Source: Neopusillimonas maritima (GTDB lineage Bacteria > Pseudomonadota > Gammaproteobacteria > Burkholderiales > Burkholderiaceae_B). From it: DNA of 64,000 nucleotides. Below the pieces are notes generated by a model. It saw nothing but the letters and a program-made list of their open reading frames with translations. It searched no databases and was not told the DNA's origin. The stretch is taken from NCBI RefSeq assembly GCF_003576595.1, contig NZ_NQOU01000002.1:558001-622000 (forward strand), given 5' to 3'. The position numbers and the translations under genes are program-made. The first letter of the stretch is position 1, and every line of letters begins with the position of its first letter. Of this stretch, positions 44,201 through 56,200 are shown in pieces.

Positions 44201-47200
44201 GCCGTTGCACTGAGCGGCCCGGAAGGAGACCCGGGCGCACCGGGCACGCTGACCCTTGCCGTTGAACGCGCAAGGGATCTTTTAACCAGCACAACCGTCA
44301 ACTGGCAGATTGTGTTCGAAGGCAACAACCCGGCAACTGCGGCAGACTTCGCCGACGGAACAGTCTTCAGCGGCACGCTGACGTTCACGCGCGGCGTACA
44401 AAGCCAGGCAGTGGTACTGAACCTTAATCCGAACAGCCTGCTCGAGGCCGACAAAGACTTTCGCGTTGTTCTCAGCAACCCAAGCGCCGGCACCCAGATT
44501 GTGACCGTCAGCACCAACGGCAAGATCACAAACGACGATGTCACCTTCAACCTGGTGCCTGGCGCCCACATTGCAGAAGGCAGTGCTGAAACGCACTTTA
44601 TTGAATACACCGTTGAACGCGCCGGCGACCTTTCAGGTACCGACGTCATTGGCTGGAGCCTATTGCCCGGCAACACGAACCCCGTCGACATTCACGATTT
44701 TGGCGGTACGTGGCCCAACGGTTCGCTTACGTTCAACCCAGGCCAAAGTACGCAGACCATTCGAATCCCCATTACGCCAGACTCGACACTGGAAGCCGAT
44801 GAAAGCTTCATTATCCAGTTAGGCAGCCCCAACCCCGGTGCCACGATCGAAACAGGCCAGGCCGGCGGAGTGATCCTGAACGACGATCACACGTTCTCGG
44901 TTACGGTCGACACCGCCAGCGTCGCCGAAGGCGCGGCGGGTCAATCATCCGAGATTCGTTTTCTTGTGAGCCGCACCGGCGACACCACAGGCGCCGGCCA
45001 GGTTTCCTGGCGGATCGTCACAACCAGCGGCGATACGGTCAGCGGCGCCGATTTCGCGGGCGGCGTGTTGCCCAGCGGCATATTGAATTTCACTGCCGGC
45101 CAAACCGAACAGTTTGTCACCCTTGATATTGCGGGCGACTACGCAATGGAACAGGACGAAAACCTGCGTATCGAGCTGTACGACCCGGCCACAGGCTCAT
45201 CAGTGGCCAATGGCACGGCCGAGGCCACCATTGTGAATGACGATGTCGGCCTGGCGATTATGACCACTTCCAGTCATCTGGCCGAACAAGACAGCGGCAC
45301 CGTCATTCATCGCTTCACCGTGACCCGCAGCGGTGTGCTGAGCCAAACCACCACTGTCGACTGGGCCATTAGCGGCGACGTCGACGCCGCTGATTTTGGC
45401 GGCATACTTCCTTCCGGAACATTGACCTTCGCGCCGGGCGTTGAAACACAAGTGATTGAAATTGCGGTCTCGGGCGATACCCAGATCGAGACAACAGAAG
45501 CTTTCACGGTCACCTTGTCCAATGCCAGCAACCACGGCGACATCACCACAAACAGTGCACAGGCAAGCATTATTGCCGATGACATCAGCTTTGCGATTGC
45601 CGCCGAACAGACCGAGTTGGCCGAAGGCGCCGATGGCACGCAAGTACTGCGATTCACCATTACCCGCAGCGGCGATACAACCACCCCGGCAATCATCCAC
45701 TGGGAAGCGTCCGGTCTGCAGGCCAGCGATTTTATCGATGCAACCGCATTCAACGGTGACCTCCAGTTCGATGCCAATGAGCTGACCAAAACGCTTGAGT
45801 TCACGCTCAAGGCAGACGCACAGGTGGAAAGCAACGAAACACTCACGGTCACGATTACCAATCCAGGCAACAACCCGGCGCAAGACAGCACGTACATTGA
45901 ACAGGCATCCGCCGGCACGCTCGTTCGCAACGACGATACCGGCCTGGCGCTCAATGCCGGACCGGTTCAGAACAGCGAAGGTCAGGAAAACACAACCACC
46001 GAATTCACGTTCACGATTACGCGCACCGGCGTGCTGGGAGCCAGCACCATCGATTGGAAAGTGATGCTGCCTGAAACGGGCAGCCCGGCCAGTCTGGCCG
46101 ACTTTGCCAGTGATCAGGACATCCTGAACAACAACGATGGCTTTCCTTCAGGCCAGGTGACCTTCATTGAAGGGCAGGAAACGGCCAATATCGCCGTCCG
46201 GATACAGGGCGATCGAAGCATCGAACTGGATGAAGCCTTCCAGGTTGTACTGGTTAACCCGCCTGCCAATACCGAGCTCATCAACGGCACGGCACAAGGC
46301 ATTATTACCAACGATGACCTGGGCTTTTCTATTGCCGCAGTGTCAACCAGCCAGGCGGAAGGCCAGGCTGGCACGACGGCATTTACATTTACGGTCACGC
46401 GCGCCGGCAATCTTGACGCCGTCGCGTTTGTCGATTGGTCTATCCCACTTTCGGGTAACCTGAGCACGGCCGATTTTTCAGCCCTTGGCGACACCCTGAC
46501 GTTTGCACCGCAAGAGGCCAGCAAAACACTGACGATTTACGTCAATGGCGACCTCGATGTCGAAAACGATGAGACCTTCTCGGTTGAAATCTCGAACGCC
46601 CGATTGGAAAACAACACCGCACTGGACATTATCGACGCAACCGCCAGTGCCACCATACTGAACGACGACCAGCAATTCCAGGTTTCATCGCCGGAATCCA
46701 TTATCGAGGGCAATTCCGGTACCAAAACCTTAACCTTCACCATTACCCGCACCGGCAATACATCTGCTGAAGCCAGTGTCGCCTATGCGGTCAGCGCAAC
46801 CGCGGGAATCAACGCCAGCGACACATTGAACGGATTACCCTCCGGGACCTTGATGTTCGAGGCAGGCCAAACCGAGAAAACGGTTACGGTCACGATCGTT
46901 GGCGACACCATCGCGGAAGACAACGAAGGCCTGACACTGACGCTGGACAACCCCAGCGCCGGCACCATCAGCCCCTCGCAGGGCCAGGCAACCACTGTCA
47001 TCACCAACGATGATACCTATTACAGCCTTAGTGCGCCGGTCGCGGCGTATGAAGGAAGCAGCGGTGAATACACCGATTACGTGTTCACCATAACACGCAC
47101 TGGCGTCGACACCAACGGCTCTGTGCAATGGAAGCTGACCAATCCCAGCGGCAACCTGAGCACCTCGGATTTCGATACCAGCGATCAACTGGGCAGCAAT

Positions 47201-50200
47201 AACAATTTCCCCAGCGGCACCGTCAACTTCACCGCAAACGGACCCGACACGCAAACCTTCACGGTACGCGTCAAAGGCGACGTTAGTCTGGAAGGCGATG
47301 AGCCATTCGAGATTGTTCTCTCGAACCCCAGCGGCGGGTTGGTCAACCCCGAGGCAGCCAGCGCGACCACCACCATTCTGAATGATGACGCCGTGTTCAG
47401 CATCAGCGCCGACACCGTCACCGCTTGGGAAAGCAACGATGGCGGGCAAACCACCGTTACCTTTACCGTTACACGAAACGGCGCCCTGCACAACGACCAG
47501 ACGGTTGATTGGTCGCTGCAGAACCACCCGTCATTCAGCGCACTTGACCTGGTCGACGGCCAGCCCACCAGTGGTACGCTCAGCTTTACCAACGGGCAAA
47601 CCACGCAAACCATCACGATACAAGTCAAAGGCGACAACCAGGTAGAAGACGACGCCGTACTCACCGTTTCGCTTGCCAGCCCGTCGGCCAATAGCGCCAT
47701 TGCCAGTGGGCAAGGCAGTGCCACGACGACCGTCAACAACGACGATGCCGCCTTCTCGATTGCCGCGCTGTCTGCCGACAAAGCGGAAGGTGACGCCAGC
47801 TACACGGCTTTCACGTTTACCGTTACGCGATCCGACTACACCAGCCAGACCAATACGATTAACTGGCGTGTTGACCCCAGTGTCGCCACTTCAGTCTCGG
47901 CTGACGATTTTTATTTCAGCCAGCCCAGCGGGGTGAGTTTCGATAACGACGGGTATCCCGGCGGCACCTTGACTTTCGCCAACGGGGTCTCCAGCCAAAC
48001 CATTACCGTCTATGTGAGGTCCGATAGCAAACTGGAGTCCAACGAAAACCTGAAAATCATGCTGACCAATGCGTCAGCCGGTTCGGAAATCGATACCAGC
48101 AGCGCAACCGGTATCGTGCGTAACGACGACGCCCAATACAACATCACCTCGGGCACCTTGTCGCAAGTCGAAGGCGATAGCGGACTCAGTGGCCCCACTT
48201 TTACCTATACTGTCACGCGCACCGGCAACACCGACCGCGCATCCACCGTGGAGTGGTATGTTCCGGGTGGTTCCGGCAGCAATCCGGCCAATGCCTATGA
48301 CTTTGTCGTGGGCAGCACGCGTCAGCTACCTTCGGGCACGTTGTCGTTTGCCGCCGGTGAAACGTCCAAGACCTTTACCGTGCGCGCCTATGGCGATACC
48401 GGACTCGATAATTACCAGGGCATTAACCGGGGCAGTGTCGAAGCCAACGAGACTTTTCAGGTTGTCTTGCGCAACCCAAGCAGCGGTAGCGAAGTGGGCA
48501 GCAACAGCCAGTTCGAAAGCACCATAACAAACGACGACACGCTGGTGACCATTGAATGGACACAGGCACGGCAGGCGGAAAAAATAGCGGGGGAATCCAC
48601 CACTTACACCATTACACTGACCCGTTCCGGCGATACCGCCAAAACCTCAACAGTGAATTGGTCTGTTACCGGCTTCTCGCTATACGACTACAACAGTGGG
48701 CAATGGGAATACGGCACCGACGCCGCCGACTTTTCCGGCATCACAAGCAACAGCGTGGTTTTTGCCAGTGGCGAAACATCGAAAACCATTACCTTCACCG
48801 TGGCCGGCGACAACACCATTGAAGACGACGAATGGTTCCGCGTTGATTTCACAAACGGTGGCGGCATCGATGAGCTTTACACTTCCAACAATGGAAGCAG
48901 CAACACTTATTTGTATGGTCAACAGCTCAACAGTCATGACACCAGCACCATTACGCTCATTGGGGAAGTGCAGCGTGATGAGTCCATTTTCAACCTGGAT
49001 AGCACGCCCGTTACCGGAAACCAGCGTGCAGAGGGTGATACGCCGGCCGACCAGGGCGCGGGTGACTATATTGAACACACTTTCACCATTCATCGCACTA
49101 TTTCCACTTCAGGCTCGGCCTGGGTGGAATGGAAAGTGCAAACCGCTGCAGGCATTAACTACGCCACCGACCTCGACGATTTTTACCCCGGCCAGGATGC
49201 GCTGAACACAAACAGCGGCCTGCCCTCCGGCAGGGTCGAGTTCAACGACGGCGAAACCTCAAAAACCATCACGATTCGCACAGCAACCGACAACCTCGGC
49301 GAGTTCAACGAAAGCTTTCGCGTGTATTTGTCGGATGTCAGCCCCGGCAGCAGCATCGACGAGTCCGATGCCGCGTCGGTCGTCGGCACCAACAACTACG
49401 TTACCTTAACCAACGACGACACCCGTTTCGATGTGTACAACGAAACTGCAGAGGAAGCGGGTGACTTGGTATTTAGCGTTGAGCGAAGCGGCGATGTACG
49501 TGGTATCGACTCTGTTGATTGGGTAATCACGGTTCCCGGTACCGAAACCGGCAACGAAACCAACAATGACACCGGCACTTGGTACAAGCTTGATCCGTCC
49601 GACCTGGACATTGACTGGATTCTGGAAAACAATGGCCACATTGCCAACCTGCAATGGAACGCAACGGAACGCACTTTCTCCGGCACGTTCACCTTCACCG
49701 ACGGGCAAACCAGCCACACCATTACGCTGCGTACCTTAAGCGATACGCTGACTGAGACATGGCGTGAATCGCTTTCCATGTCTTTGAGCAACCCACAGAA
49801 CCTTGATGACGGCGAAGTTGAGCACGAAGACATTGAAACGCCTACCGTCGGCAGCGGCGGGGCCGTGGGCACCGTATACGACAATGAGCCTGACCCGCTC
49901 ATTTCCGTTACTTCGGATACCGCACAGTTTTACGAAGGTACCAGTACCAGCAAAACCATCACGTTCACCCTGACCCGAACAGACCTGAATGATCACGATG
50001 GCGCACTGAACTACCCCACGACGGTGGTCTGGAAACTGACCGGCACCAATCTCAATGAAGTTTATGGCCTGGTCAACCTCGACGCCGAAGTCTTTTCATA
50101 TGGCGGCGACGCTACTAATGTCTCGAAACCCAATAATGGCCTGACGTACGGCGAAGTGTCCTTTGCCGCCGGCGAAACCCAGAAAACCGTAACCGTCACA

Positions 50201-53200
50201 TTTACGGGCGACACTGCGGTTGAAACACAGATCAACAACCTGAACTTCAGCGTACTCAGCGCCGCCGAGGCTTACAACGTTGTGGGCAACAGCGATGGTT
50301 ATGGCCCCGCCAATGCCGACCCTGCAGCAAACAACGTTTCAGTTACCTACAACAACGACGACGTACAGCTCTGGATTAATGGTTTCAACAGCAATCCGCT
50401 ACCCACGATCGAAGCGTATGAAGGCAAACCATTGTCGTTCTCGATGGTTCGCAATGGGCGGCTGGATCACGACATCACGATCCAATACACGATCGTCAAT
50501 GTTTCCACCGCCAATGCCGACTTTGCTAGCGGCACAATGACGGGTAGTTTCGTACTGGCCGGCGGGCAAAGCTACTACAACATTTCCCTAAGCGATGTTC
50601 TGGCGCAAGACGGTATCGACGCCTCGTCGATCGAGAGCTTCAAGCTGCAACTTAACGCACCCAGCGACGTTACCGGCTCAACTGTGCGGTTCGGCTCCAC
50701 CGGTTATGTTGCCAGCTCGCAAACACAACTGGAACTCAACGGGCGCATTCTTGAAGCAAGCACAAATTATTCACTGAGCCCCGTCGCAACCAGCCAGAAC
50801 GAAGGCGACGACGGGCAATATCCCACCTACACCCTAAATGTTTCCCGCAATGGGTACACAGGCGAGACACGGTTGTACTGGCGCATTGAAGGCATTGGTA
50901 CAGACGCCGCCACGGCCGATGATTTCGGCGGTACTTTCCCAAGTGGTGTTCTACGGTTTGAGCCAGGCGTTACAGCCGGCCAGATCTCCTTCCAGATTGC
51001 GGGCGACCGCACGGTGGAAAAAAACGAGAACTTCCGCGTTGTCCTGTACGAGGAGGTTTTAGTCAATGCCGGCATCACCCGAGAGATTGAATACAACAGC
51101 ACCAACCTGACGATCGTTAACGACGACACCGGGATTCAAATTTATGGTGCTGCCCTGACGGAGTCCGATGCCGACCAAACCATCACATTCACGGTTCAGC
51201 GTTCGGGCGTCACGACCGGCCAGTCGACGATGAATTGGATTTTGGTGAACGACAGCACCAGTGCAGCTGATTTTGTTGGACCCACCAGCGGCACGATTAC
51301 GTTCAATGCCAACGACACCATCAAAACAATCAGCGTTACCCTGAAAGGCGACGTAACGCCGGAGGATATGGAGCGGTTTTACATTAACCTAACCAATATC
51401 AGCTCCGACGTAACCGACTTGATTGAAACCTCGGCCACCGGTGTCGTCAAGAACGACGACAGCAGCTTTGCAATTGCAGCGCTCGCCGCCGAAGGCCAGG
51501 AAAACGGCGTACATACCTTTGCAATTACCCGCTCGCACGACACGGATCAATACCAGACCGTGCGCTGGACGCTGGTTTTCAATGGCAGCGCCAACGCCGA
51601 TGACTTTGCTGGACAATTACTAACCGGAACGGTCACATTCGAACCGGGCCAGCTTAGCAAAACCATTACCATCACGCCCAATAATGACAGTCAGGCAGAG
51701 CAGAACGAAGATTACACGGTTCAGATCTCGCTGGAAGGCGGCACAAGCGGTGATGTCATTACCACCGATTCGGCACAAGGCCTGATCGTCAACGACGATG
51801 CCGGCTACCGGATCAGCGCCAACCAAACAGAAGCGGCCGAAGGCCACGCCGGCTCAACCGCCTTCACCTTCACGGTTACCCGTACCGGCAATATCAGTGC
51901 CGGGGGGAGCGTTGACTGGGTCCTGTCGTCAGATGCAGCCAATGCGCTCGATTTCCTGACCGCAGACTCGCTGGGCAATGGCGGGCTGCCAAGCGGCACA
52001 CTGACATTCGACGCAGGGCAACCGAGCCAGACCATTACCATTCTTGTCGCCGGTGACAACGTCCAGGAAAATGACGAGACCTTTACCGTTACGCTGCGTA
52101 ACCCCAGCGCGGGCCAGATTGTGGAAAATGAAGGCGCGGCAGACAGCATTATCCTGAATGACGATGCCACCATCTCGATTGCGGCTGCCTCGGCAACCAA
52201 GGCCGAAGGCGACAGCAATCAAACTGCCTTTACCTTCACCATTACACGCACCGGGTCATTAAGCGACACGCGCACCGTTGACTGGGCCGTGACCGGCTCA
52301 GGCGCCAATGCGGCCAACGAACTCGATTTCGGTGGCGCACTGCCCTCGGGCACGTTAACACTGCCGGCCGGGCAAGACTCCGTGACACTCACGGTATATG
52401 TATCGGGAGACCTGCAAGGCGAACCCGACGAAAACTTTACCGTTACCCTGAGCAACCCGTCTGAAGGCACCAGCATAGACAACGCCAGCGCAACCGCAAC
52501 GATCGAGGCCGACGACATTGTTTTCTCGATTGCCGCCCCCGAAAATGCAAGCGAAGGCGCCGACGGCGACACCACGTATTTTGATTTTGTTGTTACGCGC
52601 AGCGGTAACCTTACGGGTGCACAGACTTTGAACTGGGCCATTACCGGCATCGGGGCACACCCCATTGATTCAAACGACTTTGTCGACACCAGCGGCACCG
52701 TTTCGTTCGCTGCAGGCGAAACGCAGGCTATCGTGCGCGTTGCGGTTACCGGCGACTACCGGGCTGAAAACGACGAAGGCTTCCGTGTCACGCTGTCAAG
52801 CAATGACGATGTTGTTTTCGATACCGCAAGCGCCGATGCCGTCATACTCAATGACGACGTAGCTGTTGCCATTGCCGCGACCGACGCACAACACATTGAA
52901 GGACACGACGGCGCTCAGACCGTTTACACCTTCACGGTCACCCGTAGTGGCAACGTCGACCTTCCAGGCACAATCGACTGGTCGGTCGACCTGGCTGCCG
53001 GCTCTGTTAATGCCGACGATTTTCTTGACGGCGTCCTGCCCTCAGGAACCCTCAGCTTTGAGGCCGGGCAGCTTAGCCAGACCATCAGCGTTACCGTGAT
53101 CGGCGATCGCAGCGTTGAAGCAGACGAGACCCTGGTTATCCGTCTGGCCAATCCTTCAGCCGGCACCGACATCGTCACCCCCACGGCAACCGGCACCGTA

Positions 53201-56200
53201 GTCAGTGACGACATTGAATGGACACTTGCCGCCCTTTCCACACCCACTGAGGGAGATAGCGGTGCCATTGCCTACACGTTCACTGTCTCGCGCACGGGCA
53301 GCCTGAGCGCCACCTCGCTGGACTGGCAGGTCACCGGTACAGGCGATGTCCCGGCAGACGTCAGCGACTTCTTCGACGGCGCATTCCCCAATGGCACAAT
53401 TCATTTCGAACGAGGCGTCAGTTCACAAACCCTGACCGTCTGGGTCGCCGGTGATGCAATACTGGAGAGCGACAAGTCATTCACACTCACGCTAACGCCG
53501 CCAGACGATAGCCAGACACATACTTTTGCGAATGACACGCTGGACGTCGTCATCCGCAATGACGACGACGTCATGGCAATCAGCGCAACAAGCAACGAGG
53601 GCCCTGAGGGTTCGGGTGACACAGGCACACTGACTTTTACCATTACACGAACAGGCAGCCTGGAAGGCACATCCACCGTAGGGTGGCGGATTGCCCATGG
53701 CGACACAACCGATGCCGATTTCGTCCAGTCCGTTGGCACCATCACTTTTGCCGACGGTCAGGCCGAATACATTCTTACGGTGCCTGTTTCCGGTGACCGC
53801 AGCGTGGAAATCGATGAGGCCTTTACTGTTGAATTATTCAACCCCGGCGCCGGCAGTACCATCGATCCAGAGTCATCGTCGGCCAATGGCATTATCCGCA
53901 ACGACGATATCGACCTGACCGTCAATGCCGTTGTGGCCGAGGTCATCGAGGGCGACGGCGACAACGGCGGGCGTCTTCACTATACGGTGACCCGCACAGG
54001 CGATCTCAGCGCGGCGACCACGTTCAACTGGGCGGTTCTGGCGGGCTCGGCCCAGGCCGACGACTTCGCAGGGGGTGTACTGCCATCAGGCACGATTACA
54101 TTCGCTGCCGGAGAAACCAGCAAGGATATCTATATTGATATCAACGGCGATGGCGCTGCCGAGTCGACAGAGCAATTCACCTTGCACCTGTCTGATGTCG
54201 ACGCCGCCGTCGATATCGTGAACAACAACCTTACCGGCAATATCGGCGACGACGATGACATCCTCACCTTGTCTGCCGTTAACGCGATGGTGGCCGAAGG
54301 CGATGAGGGAATCACCCTTTTCACTTTCCGTATCGACCGCAGCGGTACATCGATCGGTGAAGCATCGGTTCAGTGGAATGCCGCGGGCATCGGTACGCAC
54401 CCCCTTGCCGGCGACGAGTTTTCGGCCACTTCGGGCATCGTTACCTTTGCCGATGGTGAGACATTCAAAACGTTCACCGTTTCGGTTAAAGCCGACGAAC
54501 TCGGTGAATACGATGAGTCATTCGAAGTCTGGCTCAGTGATGCCAGTTTCGGCTCGACCATCAATACAAGCGTCAACGACGGCAAGGTAGGTGCAACCGT
54601 CATTAATGATGACCCCGTATTGTTCATCGCGGCAGACGCCTCGGCAACACTGGAAGGCCAGGCTGGAGACGAAACCGCCTTTACGTTCACAGTGACACGT
54701 AGCGGTGACCTCAGCGGAACGTCCAGCGCGCTGTGGCAGGTCGTTCCCTTCGGGGCCATCAGCGCCAACGCGGAAGACTTTGGCGGCTACTATCCCAGCG
54801 GCGTTGTTGCATTCGGCGTTGGCGAAACCAGCAAAACCATTACGGTTTACATCACTGGCGATGCCCAGGGCGAGCGCGACGAAACCTTCTCCGTTGTACT
54901 GTCGGAGCCGGAAGGCGCATCAATCCTTGAGCCAAGCGCGCACACTGCCATCACCAACGACGATACCGGCCTGGTGGTCTCGGCTGTGGGAGAAGCTGCA
55001 CGCTACGAAGGCCAGGCCGGAGACCTCGTCACGTTCACCTACCGCATCGAACGACTGGGTGATAGCACGGGGACCGTATCGGTTGACTGGCATGTGGAAG
55101 GTACCGGCAGCTACCCGGGCCAGGCCACCGACTTTGCCGGCGGTAATTTCCCAGGCGGGACCGTCACTTTCAATGAAGGTGAAACGTTCAAGGACGTCAT
55201 CGTGCAGATTGCCGGTGACAACACCTTGGGGCCGGACCAAACCTTCGATGTCGTCCTGTCTTCACCACAAGGCATCGGAATCATCAATGACCGCGCAAGC
55301 GGAACCATATTGAACGACGACAGCCAATTTTCGGTTAACGCCCTTGATGCCACATTGAACGAGGGCAATAACGGCAGCACAACCGTCTTCCGGTTCACTG
55401 TCACCCGCTCGGGTGAAACTGAATTGGCGGCCAGTATTGATTGGTCGGTATTGGGCACCGGAGCCGAACCCGTTGACGCCGACGATTTCGTGGGCGGTAC
55501 TTTCCCATCAGGCACGCTGAATTTCGCCGAAGGCGAAACCAGCAAGACGATTGAAATTGAAGTCTACGGCGACGACATCGGTGAAGCCGATGAACAGTTC
55601 CTGGTGCAGTTGTCCGGCAACTCGGGCGGCACCAGCATCAATCCGTTGCAAGGCTCGGCCCGCGCGACCGTTCGCGGCGACGATGTTGCCTTGACCATTA
55701 TCGCACTTGACAGTCAACGTCCTGAAGGACAGCCGGGCGACGCCGAAGCACTGAGCTATCGTATTTTGCGCGCCGGGCCCGACGATCAGGCCATTGTCAT
55801 TCAATATGCGATTACCGGCGGCGTGAACAGCGACGACTTCGAAACGCCGCTCACCGGAACGGTGACATTGGCTGCAGGTGTTTCCGAGATGGTCTTTACC
55901 TTGCCCATTGCCGGCGATACGCTGCGCGAAGGGAATGAGTCTTTCAACATCACCTTTACGCATCCCACCTTGACCGGTGGCAATACCGTCTTGTCGGGCA
56001 CCATTACCGACGATGACCTGGGTCTGGCCCTGGCCGGGCCGGATAGCGTGGTTGAAGGCAACGAAGGTACAGCGCAAACGCTCAGCTACGACCTCACCCG
56101 CAACCCCTCGGCGGAAATCGAAACCTTCTACTGGAAAGTCATTAGCGGCAACGGCCAGGGCATCGACGAAAGCGATCTGGTGGGCGGCTTTGCCTCCGGC

